In this document: in pieces, positions 8,896 through 18,041 of the stretch
Layout: the number at the start of each line of letters is the position of its first letter
Position numbering within the stretch: the stretch's first letter is position 1
Assembly: GCA_038526245.1 (NCBI GenBank)
Contig: JBCBGZ010000001.1
Span: forward strand, 1-64,000
Origin: UBA5336 sp038526245
GTDB lineage: Bacteria > Pseudomonadota > Alphaproteobacteria > Caulobacterales > Hyphomonadaceae
Direction of reading: 5' to 3'
DNA length: 64,000 bases
The notes under the pieces: generated by a model
Databases searched by the model: none
What the model saw: the letters and a program-made list of their open reading frames with translations, nothing else
Told to the model about the DNA's origin: nothing
Position numbers and translations under genes: made by a program

Positions 8896-8932
8896 ACTTG
8901 CAGGGGCGCGAGGACACCTCCATGTTGGCACC

Positions 8933-9292
8933 ATGACCAGACGACCAAGACCCAAGATCGTTTCCCTGAGCGAAGCTGCTGCGCAGCAAGTGAAGGGCAT
9001 TATGGATGCGCGCGGCTCGGGCTATTTACGCGTGGGTGTCACGAATGGCGGCTGCGCGGGCATGGAATATGTCATGGACTATGTCGACGCTCCGGAGCCT
9101 CTGGATGAACTGGTCGAAGACCGCGGCGTGAAGATCGTGGTCGATGCGAAGGCAGTTTTGTTCCTTCTCGGATCCGAGGTCGACTATGAGACAACACTGC
9201 TTCACGAGAAGTTCGTGTTCAGAAATCCGAACCAAACGGATGCCTGTGGTTGCGGCGAGAGCGTGACAATTGTGCCTGCTGAGCAGGCCTGA
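8933..9292 (+). CDS. A-type iron-sulfur carrier (HesB/IscA/SufA family)
   Basis: A 119-residue A-type carrier that receives and passes on Fe-S clusters. The three conserved cysteines are C41 (in NGGCAGM), C105 and C107 (ACGCGES). The start is ATG 8933; the longer frame upstream overlaps the preceding gene and lacks the family N-terminus. It stands alone here; a second carrier (ErpA type) is at 21051-21377 and a cysteine desulfurase starts at 63708. In relatives this type (SufA) often ends a suf operon, so its separate position is mildly unusual. Confidence 0.9.
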   Translation: MTRRPRPKIVSLSEAAAQQVKGIMDARGSGYLRVGVTNGGCAGMEYVMDYVDAPEPLDELVEDRGVKIVVDAKAVLFLLGSEVDYETTLLHEKFVFRNPNQTDACGCGESVTIVPAEQA

Positions 9293-9470
9293 TCTGTAAT
9301 AAACGCTACAGAGTGCCTTTTATCGTACGTTTGCCCGAACAGAGAAAATCTCAAAACTACTGTTACGGTATCGAAATAAGTCGTGCGTTTGTACGAGATG
9401 TTTTCAAACCTGAAATTGCGTAGCTAAGGCCGAACCTCGCCGCAGGTCGAAATGTTATCAATTTGGGAGG

Positions 9471-10511
9471 CTAGGCGCGGTCGACATCCGCAGGTGCGCG
9501 TGCACCCAACGCAGCGTAGATATCCGCGGACGGCGTACTGTAGGGATCTATCCCCAGCGCAAAGGCTGTGTCGACGGTCATGTACCCGACGTTGAGATCG
9601 TTCGCCCTCTGGAAGGCCTCCATGGCGCGCTGGGTGCGCGGCCCGAAGGCACCGTCCACAAGGGTGGGGAAGCCTGCATCTGTCAAAGCGCCCTGGATCT
9701 CTGCCACTTTGAACCGATCCGTATTTGTCTCGCATAGGACTTCCGCCCATGTGAGCTCGTTGCCACCAACCACAACTTCACGTGTCACCGTCTCATAAAC
9801 GGCTGGAACAACGATCCGACGTTCCTCGGCCGGGCGCACCAAAACGCGCACCTGGCGATCTTCGAAAACGGCGGGAATGATCTCTTCCTCATAGCGGGCG
9901 GGTTGAACAACCACTTCCCGGCGGATCGTTTCATATCGCGCGGGAATGATGCGTTCCTCAAGCCGAGGCGGGGCTACCATCCGTGTGCGTGTGATCGTTT
10001 GAATCTTGGCTGGTTCAATAACGCGGCAGAGCACTTCCCCTGTGGCGATCTGACCGTTGGCTGCGTTGGGCTGGGAGTCGGTTCCCGCCGCGCCGCGCCC
10101 GTACAAGCCCGAGCCGGTTTTCCAAACCACGCGTTCGGGCTCGACCACGACCGTTTCGGTATAGGTTTCGAACTGGGCTGGGACGACAAACCGTTCCACA
10201 CGTTCGGGCTGCACAAGGACTTGTTCCTCGACCATCTCCGTGACGGCAGGGATAAACCGATACTGTGACGTCGCTTCCTTCACCATTACCCGGGTTGTGC
10301 TGGTCTCATACACCGCAGGGATCACTTCGATCTGAAATGTCTCAGGCGAAACAAGCTGCTCTTCGACGACCGATTGGGTGATCTCCGGGGAGAGAACACG
10401 CGCAAAGCACTGCCCATCCTGCGAGGCGGGCGGAAACTGTGCAGACACCTGTGCAAGCGCGACTGGGGCGGTGACAAGGGCGATAACGAGGAGCAAGATC
10501 TGGCGGAGCAT
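9471..10511 (-). CDS. exported repeat protein with C-terminal peptidoglycan-binding domain
   Basis: A 346-residue protein with a signal peptide (residues 1-21) and a C-terminal PG_binding_1-like domain (about 265-320: FKVAEIQGALTDAG, DGAFGPRTQRAMEAFQ). Between them is an internal duplication: residues 33-132 and 158-258 each contain a cysteine near the start (C35, C162) and three copies of a [VI]PAxYE/F-type repeat about 20-25 residues long, and a third partial start occurs at C260. The start ATG 10511 has AAGGA ten bases upstream and begins the signal peptide. It is probably a cell-wall-associated periplasmic protein; its role is unknown. Confidence 0.7.
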   Translation of the reverse strand: MLRQILLLVIALVTAPVALAQVSAQFPPASQDGQCFARVLSPEITQSVVEEQLVSPETFQIEVIPAVYETSTTRVMVKEATSQYRFIPAVTEMVEEQVLVQPERVERFVVPAQFETYTETVVVEPERVVWKTGSGLYGRGAAGTDSQPNAANGQIATGEVLCRVIEPAKIQTITRTRMVAPPRLEERIIPARYETIRREVVVQPARYEEEIIPAVFEDRQVRVLVRPAEERRIVVPAVYETVTREVVVGGNELTWAEVLCETNTDRFKVAEIQGALTDAGFPTLVDGAFGPRTQRAMEAFQRANDLNVGYMTVDTAFALGIDPYSTPSADIYAALGARAPADVDRA

Positions 10512-10772
10512 TGGAAGATATTCCTTACGTCTGCTTAATGGATATGCCTCCAAGTGCGGATTGCGTAAAGAGAAAAATCTTAGAGATTACATGAAATTAG
10601 CGGAAAAAGCCGGAATTCGCGTCGGATTCGAAAAATCTCCATTAACGTTAAAAATCGTCCAATGGGCGAGCCTCAATCGGACACACTCGCGAGCGGGTAG
10701 AAAAGACTGCGCCGCGTACTGGATAAGCGCTAGGTCCATGCTAATCTCTCGTTCAACTGGACGATACGACCT

Positions 10773-11351
10773 ATGACAAAATCCGAAACTCGACGGGGCG
10801 AAGCGCGCGATGATATTGTGCGCAGTGTGCTCGAAATAATTGCCGAAAACGGCATCGAAAGCGTGACGCATCGCTCTGCGGCCGCGAAAACGGGCGTTTC
10901 ACCAGGCACGGTGACCTATCATTTCGCCACGCGCGACTCGCTGATCGACGCGGCTCTAACCCAATATGTCAGCGAATATCAGGCCGGATTGGCCGAAGCG
11001 GTGGCGAATCAACCGATTTCGTCGCGCGAAGCATTGATCCGGTTCCTGGTTGGAACCACGGCGCTTCAGCCAGATCACCTGACCCTGTCGATCATCGAGG
11101 CTGAAATGGCGCTATTGGCGCAGCGTACAGGCCGGCTCGCCGGTGTCCTGCAAGCCTGGCAACGCTCCATGGAGCCGATACTCACAGAAGTCCTTGAAGC
11201 CATTGGTGTGGCCCGGCCCGTGGAAGCGGCCCGCACACTGGTTGCCATCTGCCGTGGCACGGAGTTCGAAGTCATGGCGCGGGGGGCCGAGATCGAGCCG
11301 GAGACATTGCGCGCCCGGCTCGAAGCGGTCCTGAACGGATTGATGCTCTAG
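10773..11351 (+). CDS. TetR/AcrR family transcriptional regulator
   Basis: A 192-residue regulator. The N-terminal TetR helix-turn-helix covers about residues 12-58 (ARDDIVRSVLEIIAENGIESVTHRS, VSPGTVTYHFATRDSL). The C-terminal ligand domain is unremarkable. A 261-base AT-rich gap separates it from the divergent repeat-protein gene. It is convergent with, and overlaps by four bases, the thioesterase gene at 11348. The regulated genes and ligand cannot be told from sequence; nearby fatty-acid type genes are candidates. Confidence 0.88.
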   Translation: MTKSETRRGEARDDIVRSVLEIIAENGIESVTHRSAAAKTGVSPGTVTYHFATRDSLIDAALTQYVSEYQAGLAEAVANQPISSREALIRFLVGTTALQPDHLTLSIIEAEMALLAQRTGRLAGVLQAWQRSMEPILTEVLEAIGVARPVEAARTLVAICRGTEFEVMARGAEIEPETLRARLEAVLNGLML

Positions 11352-11776
11352 GCGTTCTGGCGAAGCCGCTTGATCGTGCCTGAAAAGTTCAGGCATGGCG
11401 TGCCGTCACCCGAGATAATGCCTCTGACGAAAATGAGCGAGCCGCCGGCCCGTAAGACCTCTCCCCGCGCTTCGATCAAGGCGCCTTCTTTAGGGCCGGA
11501 GAGGAACTCGCTGGTCAGGGCAACAGTCAGTCCATAGGCACCGTCCATCGCATGGCTGGCAATGGCGAAGAGTGCAAAGTCTGCAAAAGCCAGCAGGCAT
11601 CCGCCATGGACAACACCCGCGCCGTTCATATGCCTCCGTTCGGCTCGGAAGGCGGCGACCGGCGTGTCACCATCCAGTCGGAAGTAGAATGGGCCTGCGG
11701 TCTCGGCCTCAAAGGGCTCGTCATCCCAATAAGACCATCCTGCGAACTCGCCTTCGGTCACTTCAATTTGCGCCAT
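11348..11776 (-). CDS. PaaI-type hotdog thioesterase
   Basis: A 142-residue hotdog thioesterase with the active-site segment NGAGVVHGGCLLAFADFALFA near residues 52-72. ATG 11776 is preceded by GGGGAG at a good distance; a longer frame exists upstream. It is divergent from the acyl-CoA dehydrogenase gene at 11869 (92 bases), and the two could serve the same acyl-CoA degradation route. Confidence 0.83.
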   Translation of the reverse strand: MAQIEVTEGEFAGWSYWDDEPFEAETAGPFYFRLDGDTPVAAFRAERRHMNGAGVVHGGCLLAFADFALFAIASHAMDGAYGLTVALTSEFLSGPKEGALIEARGEVLRAGGSLIFVRGIISGDGTPCLNFSGTIKRLRQNA

Positions 11777-11868
11777 TCCATTCTCCCCGGTGTTCACTCT
11801 GGGGAACACCTTTAGTGCTCAGGCTGCGCGACGTATACTATCGTCACGAAAACCGGGAGGAACGGGCC

Positions 11869-13029
11869 ATGGCCTTTGATGCAGAACTGCGCGCCCAATT
11901 GATCGAGACGGTCTCCAGATTTGTTGCTGAGAGATGCGTGCCCCTTGAGGCGCAAGTGGGCGATGAAGACAAGGTTCCGCCGGAAATCGTGGATGAAATG
12001 CGCCAATTGGGCCTGTTTGGGCTTGCAGTGCCCGAATCATTCGGCGGGCTGGAATTGGATATGGAAACCGAATGTCTGGTGGCTCTGGAGCTTGGCAAGA
12101 CATCTCCAGCATTCAGATCCGTGGTCGGAACCAATGTCGGCATTGGCAGCCAGGCGCTGGTCCTGTTTGGCACGGATGCGCAGAAGGAACGTTGGCTTCC
12201 CGGCATCGCATCCGGCGATCTCATAGCCAGTTTTGCGCTGACCGAACCCGAAGCGGGGTCAGACGCAAGCTCTGTGCGCACGCGCGCCATCCGCGACGGT
12301 GATCACTACGTTCTGAATGGCACCAAACGCTACATCACCAATGCGAATGTGGCTGACGTCTTCACTGTCATGGCGCGGACCGATCCCGATCAGCCGGGCG
12401 CTAAAGGCGTATCGGCATTTGTGGTGGAGCGCGACACGCCGGGTCTCAGCGTCGGCTTGCCGGAAAAGAAAATGGGCCAGCAAGGCGCTCATATCTGTGA
12501 CGTGATTTTCGAGGACGCGCGCGTGCCGGTGGAAAATCGCATTGCTGGCGAAGGGGAAGGCTTCAAGGTCGCCATGAGCGTGCTGGATAAGGGCCGCCTG
12601 CATATTTCTGCGGTTTGTGTGGGCGTTGCCGAGCGCTTGGTGCGCGAAATGGTGACCTATGCGCGTGAACGGAAGCAATTCGGTAAGCCTCTTATCGAGC
12701 ACCAGTTGATCCAGGCGATGCTGGCCGACAGCCAGGCTGAGACCTATGCCGCGAAATGCATGGTGATGGATGCAGCACGCAAACGCGATGCTGGCGAAAA
12801 GGTCACCATGCTGGCGTCATCGTGCAAACTGTTTGCGGCCGAGATGGTCGGACGGGTGGCCGATAGAGCCGTGCAAGTGTTTGGCGGGGCTGGATACGTG
12901 ACCGACTATGGCATTGAGCGGTTCTATCGAGATGTGCGTATTTTCCGTCTCTACGAAGGCACCACACAGATTCAGCAGATCATTGTTGCACGCGAACTTG
13001 GGCGCGCTGCAGAGCGGGGGGAACTCTAG
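11869..13029 (+). CDS. acyl-CoA dehydrogenase
   Basis: A 386-residue FAD-dependent acyl-CoA dehydrogenase catalysing alpha,beta-desaturation of an acyl-CoA. Seen are FALTEPEAGSDASSVRT (FAD/substrate loop), YVLNGTKRYITNA, the RKQFGKPL segment and the catalytic-glutamate region RLYEGTTQIQQIIVARE near the C-terminus. GGGAGG at 11855-11860 supports ATG 11869. The longer frame upstream is antisense to the thioesterase gene. It is followed after two bases by the serine hydrolase gene, so they are likely one transcript. Confidence 0.93.
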   Translation: MAFDAELRAQLIETVSRFVAERCVPLEAQVGDEDKVPPEIVDEMRQLGLFGLAVPESFGGLELDMETECLVALELGKTSPAFRSVVGTNVGIGSQALVLFGTDAQKERWLPGIASGDLIASFALTEPEAGSDASSVRTRAIRDGDHYVLNGTKRYITNANVADVFTVMARTDPDQPGAKGVSAFVVERDTPGLSVGLPEKKMGQQGAHICDVIFEDARVPVENRIAGEGEGFKVAMSVLDKGRLHISAVCVGVAERLVREMVTYARERKQFGKPLIEHQLIQAMLADSQAETYAAKCMVMDAARKRDAGEKVTMLASSCKLFAAEMVGRVADRAVQVFGGAGYVTDYGIERFYRDVRIFRLYEGTTQIQQIIVARELGRAAERGEL

Positions 13030-13031
13030 TC

Positions 13032-14270
13032 ATGTATGACGCCAAAACAGTCAATCCGGCCGAATTCGGCATGGATGCGGAACGCTTAGCTGCGATTCCG
13101 GACTATTTCCAATCTCGCTATATCGACACAGGCAAGTTGCCATGTGTGGCAAGTCTGGTGTCGCGCGGTGGCGAGGTCGTGCATGAATCCTACCGCGGTA
13201 CGACCCATATCGGCGGCGAAGGCCAGCCGATTGGGCCTGATGCGATATTCCGCATTTATTCGATGACCAAACCCATCACGTCCCTCGCGGCGATGATGCT
13301 GGTTGAGCAAGGCGATTTGCGCCTCGATCACGCCTTGTCCCGCTACATCCCTGAGTTTGCGGAAACCCAGGTTTGGGATGGCGGTACGCTAAATTACTTC
13401 AAAACCCGGCCTCCTGAACGGGAAATCGAAATTCGCGACCTGTTCTTGCACACGTCCGGCCTGACCTATGGCTTTCTCTTTCAGCACGAGGTCGACGCCC
13501 TGTATCGCCGGGAAAAAGTCCTAGAAGATTCCGAAACTTTGGGTGAGATGTGCACGCGTCTCGCAGGCTTTCCGCTCTTGTTCTCTCCGGGGCAAAGATG
13601 GAACTACGGCCATTCAACTGATGTGCTTGCCCGTGTTGTTGAGATCGTCTCTGGCCTAGAGTTAGACGTTTTCTTCAAGACTCGGATCTTTGAGCCTCTT
13701 GGGATGGTCGATACGGACTTTTATGTGCCCGGCGACAAGATCGACCGCTTGACGGCTTGTTATCAGAAAAATCCGCTGGACCGCTCCATATCGCTGCAGG
13801 ATGAAGCGGGTGCAGGTTCAAAGCTTTATCGCGAGCGACCCGGCGTCCTGAATGGCGGCGGCGGTCTCGTCTCGACCATGGGTGACTATCTGCGCTTCTG
13901 CCAATGCCTTCAGAATGGTGGACGGCTTGGTTCCGCACGTTTGATCAGCCCGAAAACCTGGGAATTCATGGCCCAGAACCATCTGCCGGGCGGCGCGAGC
14001 ATCAAACATATGGGGGACAAGACGTTCAGTGAGGCGCGCATGGACGGGAATGGATTTGGTCTTGGCGGATCGGTGATCATCAATGTCGCCGAGACGATGC
14101 AGCCCGGCAGTTTGGGCAGTTTCAGCTGGGGCGGTCTCGCAAGCACCTTTTTCTGGATTGACCCGATGGAAGACCTGATTGCGATCCAGATGACCCAGAT
14201 GATGCCCTCAAGTGCATATCCCATCCGGCCGCAATTCCAGGCCCTTGTCTATGCCGCCCTCGATGGCTGA
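13032..14270 (+). CDS. beta-lactamase-fold serine hydrolase (class C/esterase type)
   Basis: A 412-residue serine hydrolase of the beta-lactamase/EstB-like family. The SxxK nucleophile motif is in RIYSMTKPITSL (about residue 78), the second motif in RWNYGHSTDVLAR, and GGGGLVSTMGDYLRFCQ is typical of the family. No signal peptide is visible, so a cytoplasmic esterase is more likely than a wall enzyme. It follows the acyl-CoA dehydrogenase by two bases; the next gene starts inside its end. Confidence 0.88.
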   Translation: MYDAKTVNPAEFGMDAERLAAIPDYFQSRYIDTGKLPCVASLVSRGGEVVHESYRGTTHIGGEGQPIGPDAIFRIYSMTKPITSLAAMMLVEQGDLRLDHALSRYIPEFAETQVWDGGTLNYFKTRPPEREIEIRDLFLHTSGLTYGFLFQHEVDALYRREKVLEDSETLGEMCTRLAGFPLLFSPGQRWNYGHSTDVLARVVEIVSGLELDVFFKTRIFEPLGMVDTDFYVPGDKIDRLTACYQKNPLDRSISLQDEAGAGSKLYRERPGVLNGGGGLVSTMGDYLRFCQCLQNGGRLGSARLISPKTWEFMAQNHLPGGASIKHMGDKTFSEARMDGNGFGLGGSVIINVAETMQPGSLGSFSWGGLASTFFWIDPMEDLIAIQMTQMMPSSAYPIRPQFQALVYAALDG

Positions 14271-14544
14271 CCTTGATGCCGCCGTCATCCGCTCTGTTAT
14301 CCTGGAACTGATCGAGGAACACGGGGCCGGGAAAACGATTTGTCCGAGCGAAGCAGCACGTGTCGCCTCACCGGAGGATTGGCGTGGGCTGATGAAAACT
14401 GTGCGGCGGGAAGCTGTCGCGATGGCATTGGATGGACAGGTGTCGATCATGCGGAAGGGCAAGCCGGTCGACCCGCTCGACTTCAAGGGTGTCTATCGCA
14501 TCGGTTTGCCCACCGGGGAGGTCGGCAATGGCGAAGGCGCCTGA
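14263..14544 (+). CDS. DUF3253 family small protein
   Basis: A 93-residue protein that I assign to DUF3253 from its winged-helix-like sequence: AVIRSVILELIEEHGAGKTICPSEAAR, then WRGLMKTVRREAVAMALDGQV and FKGVYRIGLP. ATG 14263 overlaps the preceding gene by eight bases; ATG 14251 is also possible. Function unknown; a nucleic-acid-binding role is only a guess from the fold. Confidence 0.75.
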   Translation: MADLDAAVIRSVILELIEEHGAGKTICPSEAARVASPEDWRGLMKTVRREAVAMALDGQVSIMRKGKPVDPLDFKGVYRIGLPTGEVGNGEGA

Positions 14545-14890
14545 TCCTTTCCATGATTTCGTAGTCGAGCTGTTTGCCCCTCTGGGACCCGTCACGGTCC
14601 GGCGAATGTTTGGTGGGGCAGGGGTGTTCTCGAACAAGGTGATGTTCGCGCTGCTCGCCGAAGGCGAGATCTATCTCAAATGCGACGCCGCCTTGCGCGA
14701 GGCCCTTGAGGCGGAAAACTCAGACCCGTTTGTTTGGGTGCGGCCCTCCGATGGCAGGCAGTTTGACATGGGATATCTGAAACTACCAGGCGATGCTGCC
14801 GAGGACCCAGACACAGCCAGCGTCTGGGGCAGACGTGCTCTGGATGTCGCGCTCAAGGCGAAATCAGCCAAAAAGAAGACAAAACCCTGA
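14528..14890 (+). CDS. TfoX/Sxy N-terminal domain protein
   Basis: A 120-residue protein consisting of the TfoX N-terminal domain alone: VVELFAPLGPVTVRRMFGGAGVF, IYLKCDA, and FDMGYLKLPGD. The C-terminal TfoX domain linked to competence control is absent, and the tail is lysine-rich (AKSAKKKTKP). It overlaps the DUF3253 gene by 17 bases. Stand-alone TfoX-N proteins are common and of unclear role. Confidence 0.85.
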   Translation: MAKAPDPFHDFVVELFAPLGPVTVRRMFGGAGVFSNKVMFALLAEGEIYLKCDAALREALEAENSDPFVWVRPSDGRQFDMGYLKLPGDAAEDPDTASVWGRRALDVALKAKSAKKKTKP

Positions 14891-15077
14891 GCTTTCGGGC
14901 GCAATCGCGGCAAACCTGTCCTGATTGTCATTAAATCGCCCGCGATACAGCCTGCCCACCGCCCCATTGTCCAGGCCAGTGGCGAGTGTGAGGGGCTTAA
15001 CCTGCCCATCGAACCATGATTGAACATAAGAGTAGCGGTTCGGCGTCTGGCGCGCCGTCCGGTGAGGAGGAGCAGAC

Positions 15078-15773
15078 ATGGCAAGCTTGGCCCTGGTCGA
15101 CGACGACGAAAACATTGTGGCGTCACTCAAGATATTCTTCGAAGCTGAAGGCTATCAGGTGCGCACCTATTATGATGGCGAAGCCGCGCTTCCTGCATTG
15201 ACCGAGAACCCACCGGACCTTGCCATCCTCGATGTCAAAATGCCGAAAATGGACGGCATGGAACTGTTGCGGCGCCTGCGCGCGACGTCTGATCTCCCGG
15301 TGATCTTTCTTACATCCAAGGATGAGGAAATTGACGAAGTGATTGGCTTCAACATCGGCGCCGATGACTTCGTGCGAAAGCCGTGTTCCACGCGCCTCTT
15401 GTCTGAGCGGGTAAAGGCTGTGCTGCGCCGGTCGCGCGGCGGAGCAGGTGGGCCGGAAGAGGGCGACTCGAAGCCGATTGTGCGTGGTCGCCTCACGCTC
15501 GACCCGAACCGTCACGCCTGCAATTGGGATGGCCATCCGGTGCGCCTTACGGTGACGGAGTTCCTGATTCTGCAATCGCTGGCCCAGCGGCCAGGCTATG
15601 TGAAGTCGCGCGACAATCTGATGGACGCGGCCTATGACGACCAGATCTATGTGGACGACCGCACGATCGACAGTCACATCAAGCGCCTGCGCAAGAAGTT
15701 CCGCGAAGTGGATGGCGAATTCGATGCCATCGAGACGCTCTATGGCGTGGGGTACCGCTACACTGAGACCTGA
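15078..15773 (+). CDS. chvI: two-component response regulator ChvI
   Basis: A 231-residue OmpR-type regulator. The receiver domain has acidic residues at 8-10 (VDDDE), the phospho-acceptor D52 in LAILDVKMPKMDG and conserved K101; the C-terminal winged helix carries LTVTEFLILQSLAQRPG and DDRTIDSHIKRLRKKFR. The sequence matches ChvI, partner of the ChvG kinase, which governs envelope and acid or cell-wall stress responses in alphaproteobacteria. A GAGGAGGAG ribosome-binding site precedes ATG 15078. The partner kinase is one gene downstream, with a cyclophilin gene between. Confidence 0.93.
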   Translation: MASLALVDDDENIVASLKIFFEAEGYQVRTYYDGEAALPALTENPPDLAILDVKMPKMDGMELLRRLRATSDLPVIFLTSKDEEIDEVIGFNIGADDFVRKPCSTRLLSERVKAVLRRSRGGAGGPEEGDSKPIVRGRLTLDPNRHACNWDGHPVRLTVTEFLILQSLAQRPGYVKSRDNLMDAAYDDQIYVDDRTIDSHIKRLRKKFREVDGEFDAIETLYGVGYRYTET

Positions 15774-15891
15774 TCATTGTTCAGTCGCTGACCAATGACA
15801 CTGAAGGCTGTTTGCCACTGCATCGCCGCTTTGCAAGCGCGGGGGGATAGACTAGCCATGGGCAAAAGCTCTCACGGAAAGGTGGCAAACC

Positions 15892-16356
15892 ATGGCTGAT
15901 CCAGAAAACACACTCATCCTCGAAACCACTAAGGGATCGGTGACAATAGACCTTCTCCCAGACGTGGCACCGAATCATGTCGCCAGGCTCAAGGAACTCG
16001 CTCGCGAGGGATTCTATGACGGGATCATTTTTCACCGCGTCATCGATGGGTTCATGGCGCAAGTTGGTTGTCCGGAGGGAACCGGCATGGGCGGGTCTTC
16101 CAAGCCAGACCTGAAGCAGGAGTTCAATGCGGTGCCCCATGTTCGCGGAACATGCTCCATGGCGCGAACGAACAATCCAAACTCTGCCAACAGCCAGTTT
16201 TTCATCTGCTTCGACGATGCCAGCTTTCTCGACAAGCAGTACACCGTTTGGGGGCAGGTCAGCGCTGGCATGGATGTGGTTGACCAGTTGCAGAAAGGCG
16301 AGCCGCCCCGCAACCCTGATTCCATCGTGTCCATGAAAGTGGCCGCTGACACCTAG
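15892..16356 (+). CDS. cyclophilin-type peptidylprolyl isomerase
   Basis: A 154-residue cytoplasmic cyclophilin (no signal peptide) that isomerises X-Pro bonds. Typical elements are FYDGIIFHRVIDGFMAQVGCPEGTG, the GTCSMARTNNPNSANSQFFIC core with the glutamine and phenylalanine of the active site, and FLDKQYTVWGQVSAGMDVVD. It sits between chvI and chvG, 118 bases after the first and 13 before the second, so it is probably co-transcribed with chvG. Confidence 0.92.
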   Translation: MADPENTLILETTKGSVTIDLLPDVAPNHVARLKELAREGFYDGIIFHRVIDGFMAQVGCPEGTGMGGSSKPDLKQEFNAVPHVRGTCSMARTNNPNSANSQFFICFDDASFLDKQYTVWGQVSAGMDVVDQLQKGEPPRNPDSIVSMKVAADT

Positions 16357-16369
16357 GACCCTCACGGCC

Positions 16370-17977
16370 ATGGCCAAGCGGATGCCAAAAGTCAGTCGAA
16401 GAAACGGACGCGGCAGCGGCGTCCTGGGCTCTCGTATTGCCCGGCTGATTTTTGCATCCAATCTGGCCGGTCTCGCCATCCTGCTTGTTGGCGCCATGGT
16501 GCTGAATGAGATGCGGGCAGGCCTCGTTGTCTCCAAAAAGCAGGATCTGGAAGCCCAGGCCCAGGTGTTTCAGAACTTGCTCAGCGGCGGGGCCACGCGC
16601 GGCACACCTGCGCCCATGATGGATGTGGACCTCGCCGCAGCGGTGATCCGCGACCTGTCGCTGCCCCAAACCATCCGCGCGCAGGTTCGTGCGACCGACC
16701 GGGACGTGGTGGCCGACAGTTTCCTTCTGTCTGACCGGGTCGATGTCTCTGCGCTGCCGCCAATTCGCGATCCTGGCGCATTCTCAAAATGGAGCGCGGG
16801 TCTGTCCCGATGGGCCAGCGATCAATTGGCTGACATTTTACCCGACCGGGGCGGGGCATCGGTGCGCGCGCGGACCTTCGATGAAGAGTTCGCTGCCGCA
16901 CTCGAAGGCGATATGGCCTCAAGCCAGCGCTTTTCAGATCGAGGCCAGCGCGTCATTTCAGTCTCAGTGCCGGTGCAACGCGTGTCTGCGGTCGTTGGCG
17001 TCCTGACGCTTGAGGCGAGCGACATTGAAGAAATCGTCCGGGCCGAACGCGCGGCCTTGTTACCCTTTATCCTCGTTGCTGTCCTCGTCGCGTTCATTAC
17101 ATCAAGCTTGCTTACGCTGGGGATTGCGCGTCCATTGAGACGATTGGCGGTCGCAGCTGATCGGGTTCGGTCGGGAACGTCAGAATCGCTTGATCTGCCG
17201 CAACTCAAGAAACGGAAAGATGAGATCGGCGACCTGGCCGAGTCGCTTGAGGCCATGACCGGCGCTTTGCTTGAACGTATTGTGGCCAATGAACGCTTCG
17301 CCGCCGATGTGGCCCATGAGCTCAAGAACCCACTGACGTCGATCCGTTCAGCTGTGGAGACGGCAGAGAGGGTTCAGGGCGACCCGGTGGCTTTGGAGAA
17401 GCTGCGCGGGGTCATTGCCAGCGATGTGCGCCGCCTGGACCGATTGATTACAGATATCTCCAATGCCTCGCGTTTGGAGGCGGAGGTCACACGTGTTCCT
17501 TCCGCACGACTCGACATTGGGCGGCTGTGTGCAGACATCGTGGAGACCTATACGGCGATATCGGGTGAGCGGGATGTCGGCGTCGTCTTTGACGACCAGA
17601 CCATGGCCGCGGGGTTGAAAGTGCGCGGGCGGGACGGGCCGCTCGGCCAAGTCCTTCGCAACCTAATCGACAATGCGCGGTCATTCTCTCCTGAAGGAGG
17701 ACAGGTGCGCTTGATCCTCGAGCAAGTGAATGATGGACGCCAGACCATAGCCCGCATCCGCGTCGAGGATGACGGGCCGGGTATTCCCCCCGACAAGCTG
17801 GAAAAGATTTTTGATCGCTTCTACACGGATCGCCCTGCCGGCGCAGCGTTCGGCAACAATTCGGGACTCGGGCTGTCGATTGTTGCGCAAATCATCGAAA
17901 CCCATCGCGGCAAGGTCTATGCGGAGAATCGTGAGGCTGGCGGCGCCCGGTTCACAATAGACTTACCCGCGGCGTGA
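16370..17977 (+). CDS. chvG: sensor histidine kinase ChvG
   Basis: A 535-residue inner-membrane sensor kinase. Transmembrane segments at about 23-45 and 231-252 flank a periplasmic sensor domain; a HAMP domain follows; the DHp box has H316 in DVAHELKNPLTSIRS; the ATPase domain shows NLIDNARSFSPEGG, EDDGPGIP and GLGLSIV. This architecture and context are those of ChvG (ExoS), which phosphorylates ChvI. ATG 16370 is used. An AbgT-family transporter gene, rather than an HPr kinase gene, follows. Confidence 0.92.
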   Translation: MAKRMPKVSRRNGRGSGVLGSRIARLIFASNLAGLAILLVGAMVLNEMRAGLVVSKKQDLEAQAQVFQNLLSGGATRGTPAPMMDVDLAAAVIRDLSLPQTIRAQVRATDRDVVADSFLLSDRVDVSALPPIRDPGAFSKWSAGLSRWASDQLADILPDRGGASVRARTFDEEFAAALEGDMASSQRFSDRGQRVISVSVPVQRVSAVVGVLTLEASDIEEIVRAERAALLPFILVAVLVAFITSSLLTLGIARPLRRLAVAADRVRSGTSESLDLPQLKKRKDEIGDLAESLEAMTGALLERIVANERFAADVAHELKNPLTSIRSAVETAERVQGDPVALEKLRGVIASDVRRLDRLITDISNASRLEAEVTRVPSARLDIGRLCADIVETYTAISGERDVGVVFDDQTMAAGLKVRGRDGPLGQVLRNLIDNARSFSPEGGQVRLILEQVNDGRQTIARIRVEDDGPGIPPDKLEKIFDRFYTDRPAGAAFGNNSGLGLSIVAQIIETHRGKVYAENREAGGARFTIDLPAA

Positions 17978-18041
17978 TTTGTGTCCGCTCCCAGGCGCGG
18001 TATATGGCAGTTCGGTAATACAGCAGGCGAGGACACCAGAC

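Noticed and set aside
9293..9312. TCTGTA/TACAGA repeat after the A-type carrier gene as terminator
   Set aside because: Only six pairs, AT-rich, with no proper T-tract directly after it.
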